Below are positions 36,901 to 50,451 of a stretch of DNA of 64,000 nt, one piece after another; the stretch's first letter is position 1; the number at the start of each line of letters is the position of its first letter. The notes below the pieces were generated by a model. It searched no databases. It was given only the letters and a program-made list of their open reading frames with translations, and had not been told where the DNA came from. The position numbers and the translations under genes were made by a program. The stretch is taken from assembly GCA_025403435.1 (NCBI GenBank), contig CM046353.1, positions 15,486,836 to 15,550,835 of the forward strand, written 5' to 3'. The stretch is from Artocarpus heterophyllus. Taxonomy: Eukaryota; Streptophyta; Magnoliopsida; Rosales; Moraceae.

Positions 36901-37098
36901 ATAAAATTTGTGTTTTGCCATATCCACCATTGCATTATATATGCCATAAAATTTGCAATCAATGCCGCTCATTCATATTTTATTGTAATTTTCACAAAAA
37001 TTACAATTTTTACAAAATTTTACATTTTTAAGAATAAATCTTTAATTAAACCCAATTAAATATTAAGTTTTATTGATGACGTTTCCCCGGTCATTACA
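33929..37098 (-). mobile_element. S: solo gypsy LTR, target duplication ATTTT
   Basis: TGTCACAACCCGCC at 33929 and GGTCATTACA at 37098 are LTR ends (minus-strand TGTAATGACC to TTGTGACA). ATTTT repeats at 33924-33928 and 37099-37103. The 3,170 bp have no gag, pol, primer site or second LTR, so this is a solo LTR. Ends and internal blocks resemble the L LTRs, in the same orientation. A tract of CACACAGGTA-type short repeats lies at about 34600-34990, and a minus-strand TATAAATT at about 36578. It sits in the intron after 33913 of CACTA gene 2. Confidence 0.85.
35014..35038 (-). promoter_or_regulatory. Conserved LTR block in S
   Basis: The minus strand reads CAAGTAAGTACCC then TCTCACCTACA, matching the block at 12846-12870 in T1. 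Confidence 0.4.
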
Positions 37099-37173
37099 AT
37101 TTTACTCTTATTATATATATCAATTATTCTATCATTACTATGTTCCTAATATAGCATAACACATTTTGCTAAG

Positions 37174-37227
37174 ACAGGCGTGTGGCCATTTAAAAATCCA
37201 AAAGCAGCAGAAATTGGGAACTTGATT
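37174..37227 (+). pseudogene. CACTA gene 2, small exon
   Basis: Between TTTTGCTAAG and a GATT/GTAAGT donor the frame reads TGVWPFKNPKAAEIGNLI, consistent with the middle of Transposase_24 proteins, where a short charged segment with a conserved Lys-rich stretch follows. It is flanked by intron-like AT-rich sequence. The exon is short, so the call depends on position and splice signals. Confidence 0.5.
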
Positions 37228-39433
37228 GTAAGTTTATTGAACACGAACAATTAATTTCTAATTTAATACTAGATGAAGGATGATTTGAATAACATGGTTG
37301 TGTTGTTATTTTATAGGATGAATATGTGACGACCCGCCCTTAAGTGGCCGTCACTTAACTTAAACATGCTCATAAACTTAAACTTACTTACAAATAACGT
37401 AGGTAAATTTGGGATAAATTTTTTTTTTCCAATATATATATGGATTCTTACTGTGAAATCCTTAACATGAAGCTTTAGAGGAAGTAATAACTATTTTTCA
37501 AATCTTACTAACAAACGAATTCTTATAAATAAAGAATTCTTAACATATAACCTTAAAAGACATAATAATCATTTCTCAAAACTACATTGCGCAAACCTAA
37601 CGTAATACATAAAATTCTAAAATGTGATAATAACGCAATAATAAGCATTACGTCTTAACATAGTTATAATTTCTAAAAGTATGATCCTTTACAAAATTCA
37701 TAACATTAATTTCTTAAAACATAACCATAGTACTTTTCTTGAACTTTTTCTTTTAAAACATAAGAGTAATTATTTAGCAAGTATTACTTTAAAGACATTT
37801 CTCAATTTAGATAAAACTATTTTCAAGACAATTTTACATTAAATATTAAAATAAAATCCCATTTAAATGCTCTCTAAAACTTTCTTAGCAATTATTATAT
37901 ATTGTTGCTTATAATTTTAACATCATAGAAATATCATATTATTTTCTTAAAGGTAAACCATCTTAAACTAAACAAAACATGATTTCTTATAACTTAACCT
38001 TTAAGTTTAAGATACTAATTTCTTAAAGATTTTCTTTAAAACTTTAATAATAATTTCATAGAAACATATTCATAAAATTCATTTCTTAACTTAACGTAAA
38101 ACTCCAATAATCCTTTGTAATTCCAGATAAATCTATAATTTTCTTTCCTATAAATTTTGTGCATTTGTTGCATCGTTTATTGCAACATCTTTAAACTTTG
38201 AAATCATCTGGACCAAGGTTGCGTAATCACAAGCTCGATTTTTAAAACATAATTACGTAAATTATTTACTTATTCATATGCACATAATTTTCGTAAAGTG
38301 TAAGCATACAAAATTTCGTAAAATAAAACACGCATAAATTCGTATATTACATTGCGTGAGCGGTATCCATTCCCATCTTCACCATTCATCCGCCACTCAC
38401 CACTGCCCATCAAGTGTCGCTGACAGGTTTTTCTTACCTACAACATGAACATACTTAAATGAGCTTTCGCTCAGCAAGTAGGAAATTAACCTCGCAAAAC
38501 ATAATTAAAAATCATTTTAATAAAAATATGCATGAGCATTTTATGCTTGCTTATCAACTTGATTTATGCTTAATTATTTAAGCTATACCTTATCTTCTTA
38601 CTTTGGGCCCGAGTGATCGTAACGGTTGCACGCGAGTCTTGGGAAGTTAGGGTTCGCGAGGTCCCAACAACACCAAGATCATTCATTACTTTAACATAGA
38701 GCCTCCCCGTGGGTCGGAAGGTTGGTACGACACCCTTAACTTGTCTTATAAGTTTCACTTGTCTTATTGTGTGTATGCATTATGACTTATCACTACATAA
38801 CATCACAATTTCGTAATTCATGATCGTAAATCATAATCATACATGAATCGCAAATCATTATCATGCTTGACTTGAAGGTGATTAAACAACATAATTTATA
38901 TATTGCATACATCACACATTAATCATACCATCCTCATCATAACATTTCACATCATGTCATAACATAACACATCACATCATAACATAACATATCACATCAT
39001 AACATATAACAGTGTAATAAATCACTGATCATACATTTTCATAAATTTTATGAAAATATTTAAAATTAATCTATTTTTAAAACTATTCATAATGTAGGCG
39101 AGATTCCTACTTACCTGGACTCCGAGCTGTACGGGTTTAGTTGCATCTCGCTGTATCCACAGTCTACGCTACATCCTCAGCAGTGCTCCTCGGACCACTG
39201 TGGATGGCTAGGAATGATCCATGGAGATTTATTATTGTTGAAAACATCATTCTGGACTCCGTTACTGCAGTTTGAGTTGCCTCGATCTACGTGCAGTCGG
39301 TACCAGATGATTTTCACCGGAGTGAAATTAGCTCAAACAGAGGTCACCATTGTGTTGAGAGCATCGAAACAAGTCGGGAGGCGGTCTCGGATCTTCGATC
39401 AGAGGTCCGGATCATGAAGACCAAAAGTGGTCG

Positions 39434-39480
39434 TTGACCGACGTTGACCGATGGTTGACCGCCGTTGACCGACGTTGACC
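39434..39480 (-). repeat. TTGACC (W-box-like) tandem array, left LTR
   Basis: Five TTGACC cores in 47 bp, in units CGTTGACCGA or CGTTGACCGC of about 10 bp. TTGACC matches the W-box recognised by WRKY factors. The right LTR has four copies (49454-49489). Confidence 0.7.
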
Positions 39481-40451
39481 GCCACCGTTGGTCTCCGTTG
39501 GTGGCTGGGCTCGATCCTACCCCCCCTAAGTTGACCCTTCTGAGTGCAATGGTGGTGTCAATTTTACCCAATTCGGCCTCTAACCATGTGGATCGAAGCT
39601 CGGCGGTGGCGGCAAAAATCGAGACTCTGATCTCGGTCTTCCGGCGAAGCTACCTTGAAATTAACCTGGGTATTTTGATCCCCATATGTTTCTGAGTGTT
39701 TCCCCTCTAATGGTGGGGCTCGACACAGCGTGGAACGGTGGCTCGACCTCCTCACGGTGGCGTTAGGTGGTGGATCTTGGTTCTCCGCCTTCTCGCGACG
39801 TATCCCTAAAATTGAGGTGTTGGGAAGCTTCATCGTGCAGGCCTGGACATTTCCCCTTGTCCAATTTAGGGCGAGGTGGCCAGGAACGTCGTGATCGGTG
39901 TTCCTCGCAGTGGCACATGACGGTTGAGATGGAACTCCGACGAACGGTTGCTCGATCGTGAAATTGGTTGAGGCATTTCACTCCCCATCGCCCTCTAAAC
40001 GGAATGGGGGCGGCGGTGCACCATACAGTCGCCGGACAAGGCGGCTTCGACGGTGGCTCGATGGCAAAAATTGAAGGATTCCATCAAGGCTTTTCCAGTG
40101 AGAATCATACCGTAATATCGGTGCCATTCTCTTCGTCTCTTCGATCTGAGTTCGTTGACACCAAGATCGTGTCAATCGGAGGTCGGACGGAGGAGAAATC
40201 ATGTCAGAAAGATGACATGTTTTCGCGGCTTCAACCGGCGCATGTGGCCGTCTCCGGTGGAGTTGTGGGTGGCACAGCACACCACCGGACTCAGCTTCTC
40301 AAGATCTTCCCGATGGTGTAGGAGGTGTCGAAAATGGAGGTCGGATCTTGGACTGAGTTTGAGGAGAGAGAGAGCAGAGAGAGAAAGTAGAGAGAGAGAG
40401 TGTGGCTGGTTTGATTGGTCTGATTTTTTTATTTTTTTTTTTGTAGTCCAC

Positions 40452-40461
40452 CTATTTATAG
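40452..40461 (-). promoter_or_regulatory. L LTR TATA box (left copy)
   Basis: The minus strand reads CTATAAATAG, followed downstream on that strand by a CT-rich leader (about 40400-40340). The copy in the right LTR at 50442-50451 is identical. This fixes transcription as minus strand. Confidence 0.65.
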
Positions 40462-41856
40462 ACAACTTTGTATCTACACAGTCTAAACTGTGTTATGTTG
40501 GGTATATCAAATTTGATCCGTAAACTTGAAATTTTTATAGACATAACTATACTTTTTAAAATTGTAATATTCTCATTCTTTAAAATACTACATAAATTCT
40601 AATTTTCTTGTCGTATCAATGCCGTATAAACATCTTCATACTGTCATAAAATCATTTTCATAAAAGTTATCCCTACTATAAGGATTTTGTGATTTAATTT
40701 TGGTACAATAAACTTAGATACATTTATCTTCAAAATTGACGATTAGCTATTTTCACAACTATACCCATATTTATACATGTGTATATACATACGGATGTAT
40801 GCATTTTAAGAAAATGTTACATATTTAAAACTTTGCTCAATATAAGTATTTTTATTATTTTTAACTTTTTAAAACTTTAAAATGTAATAACATATATTTC
40901 TCATTAGAAATTTTCATATTGTAAACTTCAAATATCATTATGAAAACAATAGTTGTAATTTTGTAAAAGTTTTGTAAATTAAATTGACTATCTAAAAGTC
41001 AATTTAATTTAAAATTCCCAACTTAGCACAATTTCGTGCTTTACGGATATAACTTGAACTATTTCTCATAAAGAGCTGTTTATGGTTCCACAACTTAGCA
41101 ATAGATTAACATTTGTGGACCCCATCAACACCCTTTTTCTTCTTTACTATTACTATGACAATTGTTATTATTATTATTGTCTTTACAATAATAATAATAT
41201 ACTTTACGTAATTATTAATGTGTATAATAATTAACCATACACATTTAAAATATTAAAATTCTTGAACTTCCAATGATCTTTATAATTTTCTTAAAATTCT
41301 TATCTTACTTTATGATCTCTATAAATTTCGAGATCAATCTTAGTAAAACATGTCATAATCTTGCATACTTGAACTTGGTGCTCACCATTTTCAATTTATG
41401 GTATAGAGCTCATGATCACTTTTGATCTGGGTTTCTTTTACTGAACTGACATCATATAGGAATTTTTCACATCATCATAGTAACTTGGAAATTCCACTTT
41501 TTGTAAAGTAATCCCAATTTAAACATTCTAATTGAGATTCTTATAAAAATCCTTTCTTTGGCTCGTACATGAAATCAATAAATGATAAACTTTTAATTGA
41601 GCACATTAAATAATTATTTTTAATTATTTTAATGTACTATCATAACATTACATTGTTACATGTTTCATAAATAAAGCACATAAATTTGTGCATTCACAAC
41701 ATTATTTATTTTTAAGGTCTTACAACTGTTAAGACCTTCAAATTTGCATATTAATAAATGTTAAACTTGTACCTTCTCAAGTACTTAGCTTAGTAATGAT
41801 GGAAAAATCCTCAATTAATCATACTTATTAATTTCTGGATTTTTTCGGTCATTACA

Positions 41857-41869
41857 ATCTACCCACCTT
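41857..41869 (-). other. L polypurine tract
   Basis: The minus strand reads AAGGTGGGTAGAT next to the 3' LTR. The adjacent TTTTCGAGGACAAAAA matches the end-of-pol tail in T1 and G0, tying L to the Tekay-type lineage. Confidence 0.7.
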
Positions 41870-43187
41870 ATAAAATTTTTGTCCTCGAAAATTGAGATAA
41901 ACTAGGGGTATCCTATGGCTTTGTATCCTAATCCCATGGGGTTTTTCTTTCTTTTGGCAACTTTGCCTCAAAATCTTGATATGGAAATTTATCCTTGCTT
42001 CCTTGAAGCTATTCTTTCTCTTGTTTCACAACTTACACTTATTCTATTTCGCATGTTAGGTTGCGTATCTGTCTCCAGATCATGATCTGGTACATAGGAT
42101 CTGGCCAGGAAATTTATCTTTTTATTGCTTAATCTATAAGTCTTTATTACCTAGTCATCCCTGACTAGTGATAATGATTGTCTAAAACATGTTCATCTAC
42201 TTGTTTTAATACTTCTAAGGGTTCATAACATTTACGCTTGTCCTTTAATATCTCTCTTGAACTTGTCTTGCCTCTCCTCGAGGTGCAAGAAAAAGGAAAT
42301 TCATTCCTATTTTTCATATTCGTAGGGTTTCTCTTGGTTTTGCTCACGTGACCTTTATATTGGTCATGGAAAATTTCTAGGTTATACTTGATTATTTAAA
42401 TCGTTCTAATCAAAACTATTGTCTTTTAGAAATTTCTTCTAGTCTCTTAAAGGCAAATTGGAGATTTTATCTTTCTGCCAATAGAAAATCTCATGGTGAT
42501 ACTATATAATGGGGTGCATTATATCCCGAACCTGTGGAGATCATACCATAGATTCTCCTTAGGCGGGCTTATTCTAGACATTTCAACATACTATCGCGAC
42601 ATATCGGGGTAATAGATTCTCATAGTTTATGAAATCGTACTATCAATTCCCTTTTACTTAATACTTACCTTAGAATATAAGACATGCTACTATAGCATAT
42701 CGTAAAAACTTAGGTAGTTTTATAGTTTTCACGACCCATTTATGGGTAAGAAATCATTTTCGGTCTAAATCTTATGTTACTGAGTGGGGTATGCTCTTCT
42801 AAAGAAGCAAAACTATATTATCTCCTTGAACCTATAAAAAGGTTCATTAGGGTCTAGTATATGTTCTACCCACCTTGGGATTAAAATTCTACTCTTTTGA
42901 GCAACTATTTTCAAATAAAATCGTGTCATTCTAGCCTTAACTATCTCAACTTATTCAATGGCAAAATCATGTATATGCCGTCTTACTGTATTTTAAAATT
43001 CGTAACGCTTATCTCTCATTCGGGGTTCTAATCAACCTTGTTTCCACTGTGGAAACATTCATGATGTGTCTTAACTTTCTCTACTTGTGAACTTCGTGTC
43101 TATAGTTGACTATGTGTTCCTTCTTTTTAGACCACTTTAGTGTCCTATATCATTCTAATGCTTCCTTACTATTTCTATGAAAGTCTC

Positions 43188-43224
<37 letters not shown>

Positions 43225-46200
43225 TTATAACTTTCTAAAATATAACGGTCATTTTCATTTTAATAAAAACCATTTTTTTCCTCAACAAAACATTTCATAA
43301 ACTTCTATTTACTTATTGAAAATAGTAGTAATCATTTGTCAAACACATTTGTTTTTTTTTTTGGGGACAATTTTAAATCAAATTTTAAACTTGACAAAAT
43401 TTTGTGCTTCATGAGTAAGGACCCAAACGTGTTTATAATAAAAGAAAAAGCTGTTTGTGGGTCCTATTTAATCCATAGGTACTTTTAGTATAATATTGAT
43501 CTCAGCCTGTCAGAACCCTTAACTTAACATGGATGGTCCCTATCTTGGAACTTACTTCTTCCTCAAGGATTTGACCATTATATTCTTTAACTTGATTGGT
43601 TCATGACAACAAGAGAGTTCATATTGCACCCATGAAAGTTGTAAAAATGGCTTATAGTAAGTGTATTCGTTGGAAAAATGTAAGTTGAAATTTTTACATC
43701 AAATTAACGAAAAACATCCTTTTAAAATATATTACGTTCATGTGATGTGATGAAGGGTATACTTATAGGTCATTAGTTTTGATGGCTACAAAATTTATCA
43801 AAAAGAAATCTATCGATTTTTTTTTTTTAATGTTCATCTATCTTTTAGATGAACAATTTGGGCTGGACACCTATTCTTATGACCTTACTTGAGGTATGTG
43901 TCTTACTGTGTCATAATAATTCTAACGTGTTAATCCATATCACTCTAAGCTTGGGTTTGGTTAATATAGCTATATATATATATATATTAACAATATATTC
44001 CAACTTGTCAAATGGCAAATCCTATCGGTTCTATCGCGATTGGAAGGGCGACAAGCCTTACTTGTCTATCGTGTAATTCCTAACGTTGTGACGTGCCTAT
44101 AAAACTATCCTCAGATGTGCAACTTTACTTGGTAGACACTATAGGTGTCATCCTCCCCACATATTATCTCTAATCTTAATATTAGCGCACCTTTTTATTT
44201 GGCATCGGGAGGGGCGTATAAATGGCCCTTAAACCGCCGCTAGGTCCCAAGCCTCGACATCGTACTTTCAAACTTACTAATCATATTGTCCAGACATCCT
44301 CAGTTCTCTAATTCTTACTATCTATACTCTTATCAAGGAGGTCGCATCGATGCTCTTGAAGGAACCACTCCGTTATGTCTATCGTTTCTTGAGGGACTTG
44401 TTGCAACTTCATAGTCTCAGCTTTGGAAGTCTTCTGCTAAGAGTCCCAAAAATTTTACTATTAGGCTGATATCATGGTTGGGCTTATTTTACGTGCTAAG
44501 CACACTTACATATATATATATATATATACACACTTATATATATATATTTTATGAAAATAACTTAGGATTACTCCGATCATTGGCTACATAACTGAGTTTT
44601 TCTTAAAAGGTTGAGCAATACTCTCATTAGTATGATCTACCACCAATTCTAGAGGATTGCTCCTCAATATGGCACGTCTTAGCTAGTCAAAGGATTTTTA
44701 TTATCCCTATGCCTATATTTCGTAGCATCTATTTCTAGTGAAGGTTCAGTGTTTGACTCTAAGGTCTTTGACCTTGCTTATTCCAAGAATCTTGTCTCAT
44801 CTAAAGACTTCGTTAACTAGAGGGGGACCACTTCTATTTGAGATGGCCTTCTTAGCTTAGTAGCCTGGATTGTGTAAGCTTACTGTTTCGGCTAAGAATC
44901 TTATATTTGCTATCTTAAGCGGACATCTCTGTCTACTTGTCTTAAATTGGTTCTCTATTTGTTGATGACTAAAGATCATTTACCGACATAGTAGACTATG
45001 TTCTTGAAAGAACATATCTACCTACTTATCTTAAACTGGCTCTTTGACTATTTATGACTAGATGTCATCGAGTCATATGATGGATTGTATTCTCTTGTTT
45101 AGAAATTCCTATTGGTTTCTCTTTGTTATGGTTACTCTATCGGAGTTTCGTAGCTCTATTATAGGGGTTCAGATTTTGAACCATTCTGTAGTCTTCTCAT
45201 CTCCTATTTCTTAACCTGATATATTAATGACTGTACTTTGTCAGTCTTATTCTTTCTAATATCCTTGCGATGTTACTTACATCTCTTGGGTATGTGGAAG
45301 CAACTTTGTTTCTTTAATCTCTTCTTATCATGATCTTAACTTCTTATAGGATGGTGTTCGACCGATCCACATAACTTATTTATTGTTTATTCTTTTTCCA
45401 ATATATATGCATATATATATATATATTATCTCTGGGTTGGGGAGGAAATCGTCTCATCTTGAGATCACTATTTTAGGGTCTGTTTGGTCGGATACTACTT
45501 TAGAAGTAACCACCCATAGACAGTCTGTGACCTCTGGGAAGTTCTTCTCGTATACCTTGAACTTCTGCTTATATCCAATTTCTTATAAGGATCTATGTGT
45601 TTATCCTTACCAAAATGTTGATTCTATGGATTCTATTATTTTGTTGTAATCTAATATGTTAAGTCCTTACTGGGTTCCTCATGGGCTTAATCATGCATAC
45701 TTATTATGCATTTTATGGTACTTATAAGCAATATCATGTTTATAATCCAAATAACAAACATCAATCATAACTTCATACACGTATCATACATACACATCAT
45801 ATTCACAAACAAATCATACATATACATGTCATTCATATCATACTTTTACATGCCATGCTTTCACATTTTATTCATATTCATGTCATGCATATTCTTATCA
45901 TACATATGCATAACGTTCATACTTTCATATCATGGAGTTGCTATACATTTCACTATTGTTAGCAACTATTTCATATCTTATTCATGGGTCATAATGCATT
46001 TATAATACATACAACAATCATAGTTCGTAACATTCATACATATGTCAATCATACTTTCATATCATGAAATTGCTAAACACTTTCTTTGTTAGCAATCTTT
46101 GCATATCATAGACCGTTGTTGAGATCGAGACTTGACTCGCCTCTAGTGGGTCACATAACATGAAGTTCTTCTTATAAAAACTTCTATTGTTCATACATAA

Positions 46201-47180
46201 ATCTCATTTTGTATACTATACATATACTTAATCAATTGTATGGCGTGTCTCACAACTAGCCCCGTAGTGGTACTATGTCTAATTATTGTTTTACATCATC
46301 TCTGAATCAGATATCGATGTCCTTGTTAATGGTCCAAGCGGGAAAATTCTTTCTGACTAAGTACTCGTTCGTGCGTCAAAGAAATGTCTTGACATCCTTG
46401 CCTTTGGTGGTAATTCTTTGAGGAAGGTTGCATTCTTGCATCCCTTACGTGTCCTATTTGTGACTTCCTTTATTCTCGTGGCAACGTGTAGAGTATTATC
46501 CATCTGCCTGTAGAATCGTCTTTTATAAAGATCTGCTTGTATGCTGCATGAGGAGCGGCTTTGGCCATGGCTTAATAATTGAGCTATGAAGAACTTGCGT
46601 CTTCTTTTCCTTTCTGAGGCATAACCACCTTGATTGTAGCTCCATATTTAATATAGTGGAATTATGGATAAATTACAAATAAAAAGCAAGTCTTGGGAAA
46701 GAGAAGAAAGAAGTTTAGAAAATGTCCACTTGGTTATTATTTAAATTTATTATTATTATTTATTTATTTTTGAAATCTGGAGAAGATTTCGTAGAACCTT
46801 TAGATCCTCTATCGACTCGCCAATCTATCTCTTCTGTGGTTGTAAATCCAAATATTCTCGCTTGTATTGTACTTTGAGTGTCGATCATCTTGAAGTGTCA
46901 GTTCTAGCATTCATGTGATTCTATGAGTTGTCCTGCTTGCTTAGAAAGTTGTCACCCAATATCGCTTCCCGTGATTTGAGGCATCTTGATATCTAAGCTT
47001 GGCGTTGGACCATAAGAGGACATCTAAAATCGTACTTGCATGTCGATAACTTGAATGCCATTACATGAAAAATCGACAAGTATCATTTAATGTAACTTAT
47101 CTTAACATTCAATTAACATAACTTACTTGGACTGAGGCGAAGCAGACGCGTGATGACGTGAAGTAGGATGGCAGGATACC
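41870..47180 (-). other. L internal region, non-coding
   Basis: About 5.3 kb with no reverse transcriptase, integrase, protease or zinc-knuckle motif on either strand; the open frames are short and of low complexity. Landmarks are a GT/AT microsatellite (43188-43225), several TATATA runs (43970, 44510-44550, 45408) and CAT-rich repeats (45700-46060). A minus-strand MPQKGKEDASSS near 46625 faintly recalls the start of a Gag protein but leads nowhere. Either the coding region was lost or replaced, or it has decayed beyond recognition by eye. Confidence 0.7.
43188..43225. repeat. GT/AT microsatellite
   Basis: About eleven GT units followed by about seven AT units. Confidence 0.9.
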
Positions 47181-47193
47181 GGCTCTGATACCA
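47181..47193 (-). other. L primer-binding site
   Basis: The minus strand reads TGGTATCAGAGCC, an exact initiator tRNA-Met primer site, two bases inside the 5' LTR. It shows that L keeps working replication signals despite lacking genes. Confidence 0.9.
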
Positions 47194-47227
47194 TCTGTGA
47201 CGACCCGCCCTAAAGTGGTCGTCACTT

Positions 47228-47491
47228 AACTTAAACATGCTCATAAACTTAAACTTACTTACAAATAAGGTAGGTAAATTTGGGATAAATTTTTTTTTTC
47301 TAATATATATATAGATTCTTACTGTGAAATCCTTAACATGAAGCTTTAGAGGAAGTAGAAACTTAAACATGCTCATAAACTTAAACTTACTTACAAATAA
47401 GGTAGGTAAATTTGGGATAAATTTTTTTTTTCTAATATATATATAGATTCTTACTGTGAAATCCTTAACATGAAGCTTTAGAGGAAGTAAT
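47228..47491. repeat. 132-bp tandem duplication in L 5' LTR
   Basis: Units start at 47228 and 47360 (both AACTTAAACATGCTC) and are nearly identical. The left LTR has one unit, so the duplication arose after insertion or in the donor RNA. Confidence 0.9.
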
Positions 47492-50441
47492 AACTATTTT
47501 TCAAATCTTACTAACAAACGAATTCTTATAAATAAAGAATTCTTAACATATAACCTTAAAAGACATAATAATCATTTCTCAAAACTACATTGCGTAAACC
47601 TAACGTAATACATAAAATTCTAAAATGTGATAATAACGCAATAATAAGCATTACGTCTTAACATAGTTATAATTTCTAAAAGTATGATCCTTTACAAAAT
47701 TCATAACATTAATTTCTTAAAACATAACCATAGTACTTTTCTTGAACTTTTTCTTTTAAAACATAAGAGTAATTATTTAGCAAGTATTACTTTAAAGACA
47801 TTTCTCAATTTAGATAAAACTATTTTCAAGACAATTTTACATTAAATATTAAAATAAAATCCCATTTAAATGCTCTCTAAAACTTTCTTAGCAATTATTA
47901 TATATTGTTGCTTATAATTTTAACATCATAGAAATATCATATTATTTTCTTAAAGGTAAACCATCTTAAACTAAACAAAACATGATTTCTTATAACTTAA
48001 CCTTTAAGTTTAAGATACTAATTTCTTAAAGCTTTTCTTTAAAACTTTAATAATAATTTCATAGAAACATATTCATAAAATTCATTTCTTAACTTAACGT
48101 AAAACTCCAATAATCCTTTGTAATTCCAGATAAATCTGTAATTTTCTTTCCTATAAATTTTGTGCATTTGTTGCATCGTTTATTGCAACATCTTTAAACT
48201 TTGAAATCATCTGGACCAAGGTTGCGTAATCACAAGCTCGATTTTTAAAACATAATTACGTAAATTATTTACTTATTCATATGCACATAATTTTCGTAAA
48301 GTGTAAACATACAAAATTTCGTAAAATAAAACATGCATAAATTCGTAAAATACTAATGCGGAAATATTACATTGCGTGAGCGGTATCCATTCCCATCTTC
48401 ACCATTCGTCCGCCACTCACCACTGCCCATCAAGTGTCGCTGATAGGTTTTTCTTACCTACAGCATGAACATACTTAAATGAGCTTTCGCTCAGCAAGTA
48501 GGAAATTAACCTCGCAAAACTTAATTAAAAATCATTTTAATAAAAATATGCATGAGCATTTTATGCTTGCTTATCAACTTGATTTATGCTTAATTATTTA
48601 AGCTATACCTTATCTTCTTACTTTGGGCCCGAGTGATCGTACCGGTTGCGCACGAGTCTTGGGAAGTTAGGGTTTGTGAGGTCCCAACAACACCAAGATC
48701 ATTCATTACTTTAACATGGAGCCTCCCCGTGGGTCGGAAGGTTGGTACGATACCCTTAACTTGTCTTATAAGTTTCACTTGTCTTATTGTGTGTATGCAT
48801 TATGACTTATCACTACATAACATCACAATTTCGTAATTCATGATCGTAAATCATAATCATACATGAATCGCAAATCATTATCATGCTTGACTTGAAGGTG
48901 ATTAAACAACATAATTTATATATTGCATACATCACACATTAATCATACCATCCTCATCATAACATTTCACATCATGTCATAACATAACACATCACATCAT
49001 AACATAACATATCACATCATAACATATAACAGTGTAATAAATCACTGATCATACATTTTCATAAATTTTATGAAAATATTTAAAATTAATCTATTTTTAA
49101 AACTATTCATACTGTAGGCGAGATTCCTACTTACCTGGACTCCGAGTTGTACGGGTCTAGTTGCATCTCGCTGTATCCACAGTCTACGTTGCATCCTCAG
49201 CAGTGCTCCTCGGACCACTGTGGATGGCTAGGAATGATCCATGGAGATTTATTATTGTTGAAAACATCATTTTGGACTTTGTTACTGCAGTCTGAGTCAC
49301 CTCGATCCGCGTGCAGTCGGTACCAGACGATTTTCACCGAAGTGGAATTAGCTCAAACGGAGGTCACCATTGCGTTGAGAGCGTCGAAACAAGTCGGGAG
49401 GCGGTCTCGGATCTTCGATCAGAGGTCCGGATCACAAAAACCAAAAGTGGCCGTTGACCGACGTTGACCGCCGTTGACCGACGTTGACCGCCACCGTTGG
49501 GCTCCGTTGGTGGCTGGGCTCGAGCCTACCCCCCCTAAGTTGACCTGTTTGAGTCCAATGGTGGTGTCAATTTTACCCAATTCGGCCTCTAACCATGTGG
49601 ATCGAAGCTCAGCGGTGGCGGCAAAAATCGAGACTCCGATCTCGGTCTTCCAGCGAAGCTACCTTGAAATTAACCTGGGCATTTTGATCCCCATATGTTT
49701 TTGAGTGTTTCCCCTCTAATGGTGGGGCTCGACACGGCGTGGAATGGTGGCTTGACCTCCTCACTGCGGTGTTAGGCGGTGGATCTTGGTTCTCCGCCTT
49801 CTCGCAGCGTATCCCCAAAATTAAGGTGCTGGGAAGCTTCATCGTGTAGGTCTGGACATTTCCACTCGTCCAATTCAGGGCGAGCCGGCCGAGAACATTG
49901 TGATCGGTGTTCCTCGCGGCGGCACACGACGGTTGAGATGGAACTCCGATGAACGGCTGCTCGATCGTGAAATTGGTTAAGGCAATTTACTCCCCGTTGC
50001 CCTCTGAACGGAATGGGGGCGGCGGTGCACCATACCGTCGCCGGACAAGGCGGCTTCAACGGTGAAAATTGAAGGATTCCGTCGAGGCTTTTCCAGTGAG
50101 AATCGTACAGTAATATTGGTGCCATTCTCTTCGTCTCTTCGATCTGAGTTCGTTGACACCAAGATCGTGTCAATCGGAGGTCGGATGGAAGACAAATCAC
50201 GTCGAAAAGATGACGTCTTTTTGCGGCTTCAACTGGCGCGTGTGGCCATCTCCGGTGGAGTTGTGGGTGGCACGGCACACCGCCAGACACAGCTTCTTGA
50301 GATCTTCCCGATGGTGTAGGAGGTGTCGAAAATGGAGGTCGGATCTTGGACTGAGTTTGAGGAGAGAGAAAGTAGAGAGAGAGAGTGTGGCTGGTTTGAT
50401 TGGTCTGATTTATTTATTTATTTATTTTTTTTGTAGGCCAC

Positions 50442-50451
50442 CTATTTATAG
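50442..50451 (-). promoter_or_regulatory. L LTR TATA box (right, 5' copy)
   Basis: CTATAAATAG on the minus strand, upstream of a CT-rich leader. As this is the 5' LTR, it is the copy that would drive the element. Confidence 0.65.

Larger units (their letters stand above)
37325..41856 (-). repeat. L 3' LTR (left copy)
   Basis: Plus-strand ends TGTGACGACC and GGTCATTACA. It aligns with 47196-51845 throughout. A GC-richer leader (about 39100-40330) is embedded in AT-rich sequence. Frames seen on both strands in that leader recur in the other LTR and are not host genes. Confidence 0.92.

Noticed and set aside
39200..40465. Several overlapping frames on both strands, up to 172 aa in the equivalent right copy
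   Set aside because: They lie in the GC-rich leader of the L LTRs, recur at 49200-50480 with breaks at different places, and match no family I recognise.
45706..46005. 99-aa frame rich in Ile, Phe and His
   Set aside because: It derives from CAT/CATA short repeats in the non-coding interior of L; no domain.
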